The position numbers and the translations under genes are program-made. Of a stretch of 28,790 nt of DNA, positions 7,614 to 15,659 are shown piece after piece. Within the stretch, counting starts at the first letter, position 1. Each line of letters begins with the position of its first letter. The notes under the pieces were generated by a model. It saw nothing but the letters and a program-made list of their open reading frames with translations, ran no database searches and was not told the origin of the DNA. This stretch comes from an uncultured Robinsoniella sp. (GTDB lineage Bacteria; Bacillota; Clostridia; Lachnospirales; Lachnospiraceae): positions 1 to 28,790 of the forward strand of contig UQGG01000071.1 of assembly GCA_900540475.1 (NCBI GenBank), read 5' to 3'.

Positions 7614-8728
7614 ATTTGGACTGCATTCTGGAGTTCTGTTATAATTTCAATATGCTGAGGGCACTGTGCCTCACAAGCTCCGCATTGCAGGCAATCCGAT
7701 GCCTTACTGCAGCCGCCAGTTACAAAACCATATTCATTTTTTGCATCTTCCAGATTCTTAAAGGTAGCATTTTTATTCATTGCCTTAAAAATTTCTGGAA
7801 TTGGAATCTGCTGTGGACAGACTTCCATACAGTACTGGCAGTTTGTACATGGAATAAGCGGCATATTTTTAAGCTTGTCAGTAACATCATCAATGACCTT
7901 CTGATCTTCATCTGTGATTTTTTCAAACTCCGCCATGAAGCTTAAATTATCTTCCATCTGTTCCATGTTTGACATTCCGCTTAATACTGTGATGACGCCT
8001 TCCAGGGAAGCCGCAAAACGCAGTGCCCAGGATGCAACGGAATGATCCGGCCTTGCTTTTTTAAATATTTCATCCAGTTCAGGTGTCAATGCTGCAAGCG
8101 TTCCGCCTTTAACGGGCTCCATAATGATTACGGGCTTGTTATGTTTTCTTGCCACTTCATAACATTTCTTTGCCTGTATAATGCTGTCATCCCAATCGCA
8201 ATAATTAATCTGAAGCTGTACAAATTCTGCATCCGGATGTTTTTGCAGTATATCATCCAGGCAGTCAGCTGTATCATGGAAAGAAAATCCATAATGTTTA
8301 ATCAGACCTTTTTCTTTTTGTTCTTTAATAAATTCCCAGGTGTCATATTCATCGTACTTTAGAGCTTTATTCCGGTCAATTGCATGCAGCAGATAGAAAT
8401 CAAAATAGCCTGCGCCGGTACGTTCTAACTGGGTGTTAAAGATTTTAGCTACATCTTCTTTTGCATTTACCAGCCAAACCGGAAGCTTTGTAGCGAGCTG
8501 GTAGCTGTCCCTGGGGTATCTGCTGGTTAACGAAGCTTTCACTGCTTCCTCCGAATGCCCATCCAGGTATGGATACGCTGTATCAAAATATGTAAATCCT
8601 TTTTCCATATACAGGTCTACCATTTTTTTCGTCTGTTCCACATCAATGGTGTTATCCTCCAGCATTGGAAGACGCATCATTCCAAACCCCAATTTTTTAA
8701 TCTCTGATCCTAAAAATTTCTCACTCAT
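7604..8728 (-). CDS. Aldo/keto reductase with C-terminal [4Fe-4S] ferredoxin domain
   Basis: 374 residues. The TIM-barrel aldo/keto reductase part (about 1-280) starts 'LGFGMMRLP' and shows the catalytic tetrad candidates D49 and Y54 ('YFDTAYPYLDG'), K81 ('ATKLP') and H115 ('YLLHAID'). The C-terminal part has two ferredoxin-like cysteine clusters, 'CTNCQYCMEVCP' and 'CLQCGACEAQCP', each fit for a [4Fe-4S] cluster. Such fused reductases are common in anaerobic Firmicutes; their physiological substrates are mostly unknown. It is the last gene of the lar operon, 39 bases after larC, with AGGAGG before ATG. A role in lactate or hydroxy-acid redox chemistry tied to the nickel cofactor is possible but is inference. 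No terminator is seen before the T-box promoter. Confidence 0.92.
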   Translation of the reverse strand: MSEKFLGSEIKKLGFGMMRLPMLEDNTIDVEQTKKMVDLYMEKGFTYFDTAYPYLDGHSEEAVKASLTSRYPRDSYQLATKLPVWLVNAKEDVAKIFNTQLERTGAGYFDFYLLHAIDRNKALKYDEYDTWEFIKEQKEKGLIKHYGFSFHDTADCLDDILQKHPDAEFVQLQINYCDWDDSIIQAKKCYEVARKHNKPVIIMEPVKGGTLAALTPELDEIFKKARPDHSVASWALRFAASLEGVITVLSGMSNMEQMEDNLSFMAEFEKITDEDQKVIDDVTDKLKNMPLIPCTNCQYCMEVCPQQIPIPEIFKAMNKNATFKNLEDAKNEYGFVTGGCSKASDCLQCGACEAQCPQHIEIITELQNAVQMFE

Positions 8729-8767
8729 TACGGAATCCTCCTATTTAATATTAGATCTACAGTTTCC

Positions 8768-10090
8768 TCATTTTGTATCCCCACAGGTGCACTGGTATAT
8801 TTCATTTAACGACACCCCATGCTGCATTGCCAGTTTCTTTGCACTTTCATACTCCGGGTAAATTCTTTCTTCTGCACCGACAGCAGCTATTTTTACTTCC
8901 AGTTCCCCATATTTTGTGTGCAATACTTCTTTTTTCCTGGGCAAAACAGTGCGGTTCTCTAATCTTTTCCGCAAACCAATCGTTGTTGTATGCCTAAAGA
9001 TTAATTCTTCCATTTTTCTCATATCAACCGGTGTACAAATTACAGTCATTCGGTACGCCGGCCTGTTTTTCTTCATAAATATTGGTGTAAAAAATACATC
9101 CAATGCCCCCTGTTCAAAAAGCCGTTCCATGACGTACCCCAGGTATTCTCCGGTACAATCATCCAGATTGGTTTCCAGAACCAATACCGGATCCTCTTTG
9201 TCCGTAAAATCCACGTCTGATTCCACGTATTCGCCCAGGCTGACCTTAAGAAGATTTGGAATCTCTAAATCTTTAGTCCCGGCACCCCATCCAATTTTCC
9301 GGACGTTCATTTCTGGCATATTACCATAAGAAGATGCCAGTTCTGCGATGATTGCGGCACCGGTAGGTGTTACCAGTTCTGTTTCGATATCTATCTGTCT
9401 GGTTATTGCACCACTGTCTGCAAAAATCTCAGAAACAGCCGGAACCGGAACCGCCAGTTTTCCATGCTGGCACTTAACAAATCCTCTGCCATCCTGAATT
9501 ACAGAAGCACACACCATATCCGGGCGGAGCATGTCAATTAAAATTGCTGTTCCAACAATGTCCACAATAGAATCCACTGCCCCTACTTCGTGAAAATGCA
9601 CTTCTTCCAGTCTCCTGTTATGTACTTTTCCTTCCGCCTTTGCCACACGCAGAAAAATACGCTTTGCCAGATCCTTTGCTCCTGGCGCAATCCCACTTGC
9701 ATCAATTATGCGGTTAATGTCTGTTAAGTTTCGATGTTCATGAAAATGCTCCTTGGAATCCAGGTGATGTTCATGAGATATTTGATGTACATGTTCTCCA
9801 TGGTGTTCATGATCTCCATCATGACGATGCCCTCCTCCATGGTGTTCACGCTTTCCATCATGTTCATCCTCACCATAACATCCATCCGCCAGATGAACTT
9901 TCACATAATTACCTGTAATCCCGTTTTTTACCGCTTTATCGAAACTGATCTTATATCCGTCCACATGTAACTTTTCCAGTTCATCCAGAAAAGTCTGCCG
10001 GTCCAGTCCCAGATCCAGTAGTGCTCCAAGAGTCATATCTCCGCTAATTCCCGAAAAACAATCAAAGAACAATATTTTTTTCTTCTGCAT
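8768..10090 (-). CDS. larC: Nickel insertase of the nickel-pincer nucleotide cofactor pathway (LarC)
   Basis: 440 residues. LarC inserts nickel into pyridinium-3,5-bisthiocarboxylic acid mononucleotide, using CTP, to finish the cofactor of lactate racemase and related enzymes. The N-terminal domain has 'FFDCFSGISGDMTLGALLDLG' (residues 8-28). A histidine-rich stretch (16 His between residues 77 and 119) probably binds or stores nickel. The middle has 'EVHFHEVGAVDSIVDIVGTA'. The C-terminal domain starts near 'VLVLETNLDDCTGEYLGYVMERLFEQGALDVFFTPIFMKKNRPA'. In Lactiplantibacillus plantarum larC is split into larC1 and larC2, joined by programmed frameshifting; here both parts lie in one open frame. 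It starts directly after the larB stop codon, with GGAGG inside the end of larB, so coupling of translation is likely. Confidence 0.96.
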   Translation of the reverse strand: MQKKKILFFDCFSGISGDMTLGALLDLGLDRQTFLDELEKLHVDGYKISFDKAVKNGITGNYVKVHLADGCYGEDEHDGKREHHGGGHRHDGDHEHHGEHVHQISHEHHLDSKEHFHEHRNLTDINRIIDASGIAPGAKDLAKRIFLRVAKAEGKVHNRRLEEVHFHEVGAVDSIVDIVGTAILIDMLRPDMVCASVIQDGRGFVKCQHGKLAVPVPAVSEIFADSGAITRQIDIETELVTPTGAAIIAELASSYGNMPEMNVRKIGWGAGTKDLEIPNLLKVSLGEYVESDVDFTDKEDPVLVLETNLDDCTGEYLGYVMERLFEQGALDVFFTPIFMKKNRPAYRMTVICTPVDMRKMEELIFRHTTTIGLRKRLENRTVLPRKKEVLHTKYGELEVKIAAVGAEERIYPEYESAKKLAMQHGVSLNEIYQCTCGDTK

Positions 10091-10843
10091 TTATTCTTTT
10101 CCTCCCAGACTATTTATACTGTGTGCCATATAGCCTGCTCCGAAACCATTATCTATATTGACCACGCTGATCCCGCTGGCACAGCTGTTCAGCATCGCCA
10201 GCAGAGGCGCAACACCGCCAAAGTTTGCTCCGTACCCCACAGACGTAGGCACCGCAATAACAGGTTTATCCGTCAATCCACCCACAACAGAAGCAAGCGC
10301 CCCTTCCATTCCGGCAACTGCGATTACCACATTCGCTCTGGTTATCACATCCAGCTTTGACAATAGCCTGTGTATCCCTGCGACGCCCACATCGTAGATT
10401 TCTTCTACGTGGTTTCCCAGAAAACGTGCTGTAATGGCTGCTTCCCTGGCAACCGGCAGATCAGATGTTCCGGCACATGCCACTACCACAATCCCTTTAT
10501 TCATAGAAACATGTTCCCGGTTATACTGGATAATCCGGGCATCTGCCTCATATTCTATTTCCGGGCATATCTTTTTAACTGCCTCATATTTTTCTGCAGA
10601 GCATCTCGTGCCAAGTATGTTCATAACATGATGTGAAATCATATTTTCCACGATTCCTGCCACCTGTTCCCTGGTTTTTCCTTCACAGTAGATCACCTCA
10701 GAAACACCCGTCCTGATCTTTCTCTGGTAATCAATCATCGCATATCCCAGGTCATCAAAAGTTTCTGCTTTCATCATATTTTCTGCTTCGGCAACAGAAA
10801 TTTCATGGGCATTTAACTTTTCTAATATTTCTTTTACTTCCAC
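10091..10843 (-). CDS. larB: Pyridinium-3,5-biscarboxylic acid mononucleotide synthase (LarB)
   Basis: 250 residues, matching the family length. LarB carboxylates the pyridinium ring of nicotinic acid adenine dinucleotide and hydrolyses its phosphoanhydride, the first step of nickel-pincer nucleotide synthesis. The C-terminal half (about 115-245) is a PurE-like domain with 'ACAGTSDLPVAREAAITARFLG' and 'VPTSVGYGANFGGVAPLLAMLNSCASGISVVNIDNGFGAGYMA'. C221 falls at the position of the cysteine described as attacking the NAD-type ring in LarB. The start is GTG (10843) behind a weak GGTGGTG site, so translation is likely modest. It lies between larE (67 bases upstream) and larC (no gap). Confidence 0.95.
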   Translation of the reverse strand: MEVKEILEKLNAHEISVAEAENMMKAETFDDLGYAMIDYQRKIRTGVSEVIYCEGKTREQVAGIVENMISHHVMNILGTRCSAEKYEAVKKICPEIEYEADARIIQYNREHVSMNKGIVVVACAGTSDLPVAREAAITARFLGNHVEEIYDVGVAGIHRLLSKLDVITRANVVIAVAGMEGALASVVGGLTDKPVIAVPTSVGYGANFGGVAPLLAMLNSCASGISVVNIDNGFGAGYMAHSINSLGGKE

Positions 10844-10910
10844 GTCACCACCAACTTTCCACTACGCATGTATCCTAAACATTCCCTTGCAGCCCTTTTT
10901 ATGCTTTTTG

Positions 10911-11693
10911 TTACACATCAAAACTTCCGCTGCGGAATCCTTCCAAATCCAAAGTGACAAAATCGAATCCACACGCCTTAACTTTGCTTACAAAGTCCGT
11001 ATTTTCCAAAAGACATTTAAAATCCTCTTTTGCAACCTCAACCCGGGCAATCCTGTCGTGTACCCGAATCCTGCCAGAATAAATCCCAAGTTCCTTCAGA
11101 CAGCATTCCGCAGCCTCTGCCTGTTTTAATTTTTCGGGAGTCAATCGGGTTCCATAAGGAAAACGTGATGCCAGACAGGCGTTAGAGGGTTTATTCCAGG
11201 TAATAATTCCAAGTTCCCTGCTCGCATTCCTGATATCCTGTTTAGAAAATCCACACTCATATAAAAGTGAACAGATTCCCAGTTCTTCCGCAGCTGCAGC
11301 ACCAGGGCGGTATACCTTTGCATCATCCAGATTCTTTCCGTCCAACACTACTTCATAGCCATGTGTTTTTGCCGTTTCCATAATTTTTGACATTAAGTTC
11401 TTTTTGCAAAAATAACATCTCTTTTTATCGTTACCCACAAATTCGGGCACTGTGAAAACATCCATGGCAAGAATTTCATACTGCACATCCCTGTCTTCCA
11501 GCAGTTGAACCGCTTCTTCATAATCCCCTTGTGCCAGCATGGCTCCGCTGCACAATACTGCAAGGACATTATCTTTTCCCAGGGTTTCTCTGGCTACAGA
11601 CATCAGAAAATTAGAGTCCACGCCTCCGGAATATGCAATTGCCACTTTATTTAGTTCTTTCAGCCTATCCTTTAATAATTCAAGTTTATCCAT
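10911..11693 (-). CDS. larE: Sulfur transferase of the nickel-pincer pathway, probably [4Fe-4S] type (LarE)
   Basis: 260 residues. LarE adenylates the carboxylates made by LarB and replaces them by thiocarboxylates. The PP-loop ATP pyrophosphatase motif 'AYSGGVDSNFL' is at residues 20-30. C173 in 'NKPSNACLASRFPYG' occupies the place of the sacrificial cysteine (C176 of the L. plantarum enzyme). A CxxC pair also lies at C93 and C96 ('RCYFCKK'). Three cysteines in this arrangement mark the LarE group for which a [4Fe-4S] cluster was shown in Thermotoga maritima, where sulfur can be added catalytically rather than by consuming the protein's own cysteine; that it applies here is inference. It is the first gene of the operon behind the MerR-type promoter at 11751-11781. 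Confidence 0.95.
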   Translation of the reverse strand: MDKLELLKDRLKELNKVAIAYSGGVDSNFLMSVARETLGKDNVLAVLCSGAMLAQGDYEEAVQLLEDRDVQYEILAMDVFTVPEFVGNDKKRCYFCKKNLMSKIMETAKTHGYEVVLDGKNLDDAKVYRPGAAAAEELGICSLLYECGFSKQDIRNASRELGIITWNKPSNACLASRFPYGTRLTPEKLKQAEAAECCLKELGIYSGRIRVHDRIARVEVAKEDFKCLLENTDFVSKVKACGFDFVTLDLEGFRSGSFDV

Positions 11694-11750
11694 GTATGCA
11701 GAGTATGCCTTTCTTATTTTTCCTATGTTTATACAAGTCCGTTTTTCTAT

Positions 11751-11781
11751 AGATTAGCACTTAAAGTCTGGTTTAAGTCAA
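11751..11781 (-). promoter_or_regulatory. MerR-type promoter of the larE-larB-larC operon
   Basis: On the minus strand TTGACT (11776-11781) and TAATCT (11751-11756) are separated by 19 bp, longer than the usual 17. The spacer region holds a perfect dyad, ACTTAAA-N6-TTTAAGT (11759-11778). Long spacer plus dyad between the hexamers is the signature of promoters that MerR-family activators untwist. The expected start is near 11744, about 50 bases before larE. The regulator gene just upstream is the obvious candidate. Confidence 0.82.
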
Positions 11782-11790
11782 GTACTTTTT

Positions 11791-11826
11791 CATTTGAACT
11801 TTCGTTTGACCTTTCATTTGACTTTA
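11791..11826. repeat. Three 12-bp tandem repeats upstream of the lar promoter
   Basis: CATTTGAACTTT, CGTTTGACCTTT and CATTTGACTTTA follow each other without gaps, ending 9 bp before the -35 of the lar promoter and starting soon after the merR stop codon. They could be helically phased binding sites for an activator, possibly the second DNA-binding domain of the double-HTH regulator. Confidence 0.7.
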
Positions 11827-11834
11827 TATTTGCC

Positions 11835-12593
11835 CTATACTGTCCCTGCCATTCTTTTCATTTTTTCGATCTGTCCCGCTGCAAATAGCGCATTTTCTTT
11901 TGCCTCCTGCAATGATGTAAGGAGTTTATCACATGCGGTTATAATGTCATCATCCTGCTTTGGGGTATTAATGATTTCCCGGATATTTGTCCCCGGATCT
12001 ATTGACAGCGCATTTAGCATTCTTAATATAGAAGAAAGGGAATAATTGGCGCAGCGAAGGGAACGGATTATTTTTAGCCGCTGCAAATCATCTGCGGAGT
12101 ATACACGATATCCATTTTTCAGCCGCTTAACGGAAAAAAGTCCATTTAGTTCCCAGTTTCGCAAAGTATCAATCGTAACATGAAGATAATCTGCCGTGTC
12201 CTTTCTTGTTAGCAAAAGATCCTTGTTATCCTGTTCCATTTCCATACTGGACAATAACTTATGGGTAATCTGAATTGCTTCTTCCGCATTACCTATCTCT
12301 ATTTCCACCTGCTCCATATAGTCATGGGTTAATTCCGCCGCTTTCTCATAATCACCAGCCGCAGAAGTTTTAATTATGTCGACCGCCTTTTTACGCAATC
12401 CATTCTGAAGCATCTCTGCCTGAAGCGCCGCCCTGGCTAATTTCAACTGCTCCACATGCAGATCCGTAAACACACGGTAACCATTACTTAATCTTTCCGG
12501 TTTTGGAATCAGCCTGCATTTTTCGTATAGGCGCACAGTATTCACATGTATATGAAACATTCTGGCGATATCCGCAGTCTTGTATGTGTTCAT
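11835..12593 (-). CDS. Transcription regulator with two MerR-type HTH domains
   Basis: 252 residues. Two MerR winged-helix domains are visible: residues 1-70 ('YKTADIARMFHIHVNTVRLYEKCRLIPKPERLSNGYRVFTDLHVEQL') and about 126-195 ('LLTRKDTADYLHVTIDTLRNWELNGLFSVKRLKNGYRVYSADDLQRLKIIRSLR'). A helical linker (about 75-120) separates them and a helical tail follows. Ordinary MerR proteins have one such domain and dimerise by a coiled coil. No metal-binding cysteine cluster is seen; C26 and C181 are isolated. It lies between a UvrA paralogue and larE, all on the minus strand. The 19-bp-spacer promoter directly downstream of its stop codon is its likely target. Which ligand it senses cannot be read; control of the uvrA-like gene is an alternative. 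Confidence 0.9.
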   Translation of the reverse strand: MNTYKTADIARMFHIHVNTVRLYEKCRLIPKPERLSNGYRVFTDLHVEQLKLARAALQAEMLQNGLRKKAVDIIKTSAAGDYEKAAELTHDYMEQVEIEIGNAEEAIQITHKLLSSMEMEQDNKDLLLTRKDTADYLHVTIDTLRNWELNGLFSVKRLKNGYRVYSADDLQRLKIIRSLRCANYSLSSILRMLNALSIDPGTNIREIINTPKQDDDIITACDKLLTSLQEAKENALFAAGQIEKMKRMAGTV

Positions 12594-12726
12594 TTTCCTA
12601 CATCTCCATTCTATTTCTTCCTATTATGACTGATTCGTTCAACTAGCAGAAATATATTTATTGCCGGTTATCGGCTTTCCAGTGTAAAGGAGAGCGTACC
12701 GAAACGCAAGCTTTATTGCAAACAGC

Positions 12727-15246
12727 TCATAATTGTGCCAAAACGCTCCCGGTAGCGGAATCAGGATGCCTCTTTACTTCCTCCGGGGTTCCCTGAACAA
12801 CAATCTGACCTCCATAATTGCCTCCATCCGGACCCAGATCCAGCACCCAGTCGGAAGATCGGATGACCTGGGGATTATGTTCTGCTGCAATCACACTGCC
12901 GCCCATTTGAACCAGCTTTCTGAATACTCCGATCAAACGCTCCGTATCCTGAGGATGCAGCCCGCAGGTGGGCTCATCAAACAGATATAATATCTGTCCG
13001 CCTGTCTGTTTGCACAATTCTTTTGCCAGTTTTAACCGCTGGGCTTCACCGCCGGAGAGGGTTGCTGCCGATTGTCCCAGTCCAAGATAACCAAGACCAA
13101 CCTCCTGGAGCACTTTCAGCTTTTTCAATATTTCATTTTCCTGTTCAAACAAGACCGCAGCTTCATCAATACCTAGCTCCAATACCTCAGCTATATTATA
13201 CCCCCTGTATCTTACATTTAAAACTGGTTTTTGATACCTTTTCCCTCTGCAAACCGGGCAGACCACTTCCACATCCGGCAGAAAATTCATGGATACTGAC
13301 AGCTTTCCGGCACCCTGACAATGTTCGCACCGCCCTCCGGGAACATTATAGGAAAAGTGTTTTGCCTGTAATCCCATGTTTTCTTTCCCTGCAATACCGG
13401 CATACAAATTCCGTATGTCAGAAAAAATATCCGTATAAGTCGCCGCATTGGAGCGGGGAGATCTTCCGATGGATGTCTGATTAATCGTAATCACATCGTC
13501 TAAATGTTCAAAACCGCTGACATTCCCACTGTGCATTCTTCTGGGCTGGTGAAAATAAGCATCTGCTGCTTCTGCCACTTCCCCGAATACCAGACTGGAC
13601 TTCCCTGCACCTGAAACGCCTGTCACGGTAATAAATTTCCCCAATGGGAGTTCTGTGCACAAGTCTTTCAGATTGTTTGTATTTGCATGTCGGATCACCA
13701 GACTTTTTCCGTTGCCGTCAGACTTCAGATATTTTCCGGTAAATCCTTTTCCGCTTAAGTATTTACCGGTAATCGATTCCGGACAATTGATTATATCCGC
13801 TACCTTTCCGGCTGCAACAATCCGGCCTCCGTCTCTTCCGGCACCCGGTCCAAAGTCGATGATATAATCTGCAGCCTGAATGATCGTAAGGTTATGTTCG
13901 ATAACAATCACCGTATTGCCCATATCCCGCAGACGAATCAAAACATCTATAATTTTAGAAGTATCCCTGTTGTGAAGTCCCGTGGATGGCTCATCCAATA
14001 CATAAAGCACCCCGGTCAGGCTGCTTCCCAGGACTGAAGCGAGCTTAATTCTCTGGGCCTCCCCAGCCGAGAGGGATACACCGGGCTGGTCCAGGGTCAG
14101 ATATCCCGCCCCTGCCTCAATGATGCGTTTTATGCGGCGCACCAGATTATCCAATACCTGCCCCACAACCCCTCTGGCATCCGGTGTAAGTTTACATTCA
14201 AGCTCATTGAGCCAGTCCAATACATCCGTAAGGGGCATGGAAAGTGCCTCCTTAATATTCACACCGGCAACCCGAACATCCAGTATGTCTTTTCTAAAAC
14301 GAATACCTCCGCACTCCGGACACTCCTGCTGTATCAAATACTTTTCAAAGCGCTGCTTTGCACTATAGGAGCTCTTTTCCTCATAGCGGCGCATCAGATT
14401 CGTAATGACCCCCTCATATCGCCCCTCCGGTACTGTTTTCGGCGGTTTTTTGTCAGGAAAATGCCGTGAAAATTCTTTACTCAGGGCACCGTAAAGCAAC
14501 AGATCCATTGCCGGCTCACAATAATCTGAAATTGGTGCTGAGAGATCAAACTCAAATCCATAATATGTTGCTGCATTGGCAATGGATGCTCCGTACCGGT
14601 CAATATATACCTGATCCCACCCATGGATGGCAAACTCTTTTATACTTTTTGTTTTATCAATTAGAAGTTGTATATCGGGTATGCTTACCACGCCCATGCC
14701 TTTGCAGGCGGGACATGCTCCGGAGGGCTTATTAAATGAAAAATGGCTCGCCGTAAGCTCTGTGATATTTTTACCGCAGTGGGGGCAAGACATCATCTGC
14801 TCATACATCTCTGCTGCATCTTCCCCCTGATCCGGAAGTTCTGCATAGACATCTCCCGTCTCTTTTCCAAAATCCGGCACTACCATTTTGCCGCAGTGTT
14901 TACAATGCCTTTCACCTATTTTAGAAAACAGCACCCTGAGATAAGGGGAAATCTCTGTAACCGTGCCCACCGTTGAACGGGGATTGCGATTGGTATTTTT
15001 CTGATTGATGGAAATAGCCGGGGATAGGCCTTGGATATCGTCTACCATGGGTTTGGAACCGATCTCCATTGTCATGCCCATAGACTCCATATATTGTCTT
15101 TGGCATTCCCGCTGAAGGGTCTCCATCGCCAGCGTAGACTTCCCGCTGCCGGACAGCCCGGTAAACACAATCAGCTTATTTTTAGGAATCTCCACGCTGA
15201 TATTTTTTAGATTATTCTGACGCGCACCTTTGATTCTGATATTCAT
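12727..15246 (-). CDS. UvrA paralogue (class II-like), ABC ATPase lacking most of the UvrB-binding region
   Basis: 839 residues against about 940 for housekeeping UvrA. Two ABC modules are complete: Walker A 'GLSGSGKST' (30-38) and 'GVSGAGKSS'; signatures 'LSAGEAQRIKLA' and 'LSGGEAQRLKLA'; Walker B 'YVLDEPSTGL' and 'YLFDEPTCGL'. Zinc-binding cysteines are present ('CPHCGK'/'CPACKG' and 'CEHCQG'/'CPVCRG'). Between 'ERHCKHCGK' and 'CPHCGKNITEL' there are only about 45 residues where UvrA has a UvrB-binding domain of more than 100. Such paralogues are linked to tolerance of DNA-binding drugs or to damage recognition without UvrB; the substrate here is unknown. The frame opens 10 codons earlier, but AAAGGAG before ATG 15246 and the family N-terminus set the start. 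A merR-type gene follows 133 bases downstream. A palindromic repeat occupies the 5' UTR. Confidence 0.92.
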   Translation of the reverse strand: MNIRIKGARQNNLKNISVEIPKNKLIVFTGLSGSGKSTLAMETLQRECQRQYMESMGMTMEIGSKPMVDDIQGLSPAISINQKNTNRNPRSTVGTVTEISPYLRVLFSKIGERHCKHCGKMVVPDFGKETGDVYAELPDQGEDAAEMYEQMMSCPHCGKNITELTASHFSFNKPSGACPACKGMGVVSIPDIQLLIDKTKSIKEFAIHGWDQVYIDRYGASIANAATYYGFEFDLSAPISDYCEPAMDLLLYGALSKEFSRHFPDKKPPKTVPEGRYEGVITNLMRRYEEKSSYSAKQRFEKYLIQQECPECGGIRFRKDILDVRVAGVNIKEALSMPLTDVLDWLNELECKLTPDARGVVGQVLDNLVRRIKRIIEAGAGYLTLDQPGVSLSAGEAQRIKLASVLGSSLTGVLYVLDEPSTGLHNRDTSKIIDVLIRLRDMGNTVIVIEHNLTIIQAADYIIDFGPGAGRDGGRIVAAGKVADIINCPESITGKYLSGKGFTGKYLKSDGNGKSLVIRHANTNNLKDLCTELPLGKFITVTGVSGAGKSSLVFGEVAEAADAYFHQPRRMHSGNVSGFEHLDDVITINQTSIGRSPRSNAATYTDIFSDIRNLYAGIAGKENMGLQAKHFSYNVPGGRCEHCQGAGKLSVSMNFLPDVEVVCPVCRGKRYQKPVLNVRYRGYNIAEVLELGIDEAAVLFEQENEILKKLKVLQEVGLGYLGLGQSAATLSGGEAQRLKLAKELCKQTGGQILYLFDEPTCGLHPQDTERLIGVFRKLVQMGGSVIAAEHNPQVIRSSDWVLDLGPDGGNYGGQIVVQGTPEEVKRHPDSATGSVLAQL

Positions 15247-15282
15247 ATTAATTACTCTCCTTTCACAGACACCCATTGAATT

Positions 15283-15447
15283 CTAGAGCGTGTTTGAAAA
15301 TTGCTTTCTGGCAGCTGTGCGTCACACTTTGTGGGAGATTTGTCCCGGATGAAGGGCGCGTAGCGGGCTACGTAACCTGAATTCGGGGCAAATATACCGC
15401 AAAGTGGGGCGTGCAGATGACGGGAATGAATTTCAAACACGCTCTAG
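15283..15447 (+). repeat. Palindromic dispersed repeat, family 1, copy 2 (complete)
   Basis: 165 bp with perfect 17-bp terminal inverted repeats, CTAGAGCGTGTTTGAAA at the left and its complement at the right. The arms continue inward with few mismatches to the centre CGTAGC-GG-GCTACG. Copy 1 at 3177 matches it over its whole length in the same orientation. It contains no gene. It lies in the predicted 5' UTR of the uvrA-like gene, beginning about 4 bases after the expected transcription start. Confidence 0.9.
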
Positions 15448-15457
15448 GGTCATACTT

Positions 15458-15488
15458 TTTATAACACATTAGAAAACTCTGGTGTCAT
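15458..15488 (-). promoter_or_regulatory. Candidate promoter of the uvrA-like gene
   Basis: ATGACA (15483-15488) and TATAAA (15458-15463), each one base off consensus, are 19 bp apart on the minus strand, with ACAC and GTGT as a weak dyad. The long spacer again suggests a MerR-type activator. Transcription would start near 15451 and run straight into the palindromic repeat. Confidence 0.5.
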
Positions 15489-15506
15489 AGTGTAGGGTTT
15501 TAAAAG

Positions 15507-15656
15507 CAAACTGACAGTGCTGAATCGTTTGCCAGCCTGCAAGACGGAGGATAGAAAGCGGAGGATGGACGCAGAGTTGTTCTTCCGCTGACTGACGACA
15601 ACGCGGCAGATGGCAAAATAGGCAGTGCTGTCAGTTTGGTTTCTGGCGGGAATGCA
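15507..15656. repeat. Foldback element, family 2, copy B
   Basis: Arms CAAACTGACAG (15507-15517) and CTGTCAGTTTG (15628-15638) are perfectly complementary, and similarity continues inward (TTTGCCA against TGGCAAA). The right part shares TTGTTCT-CCGCT, CGCGGCAG and a terminal GCGGGAAT with the element in the ilvB leader at 7048-7192. No believable protein is encoded. Confidence 0.6.
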
Positions 15657-15659
15657 GTA

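Noticed and set aside
11791..11826. CRISPR-like array
   Set aside because: Units are 12 bp without spacers, so they are tandem repeats only.
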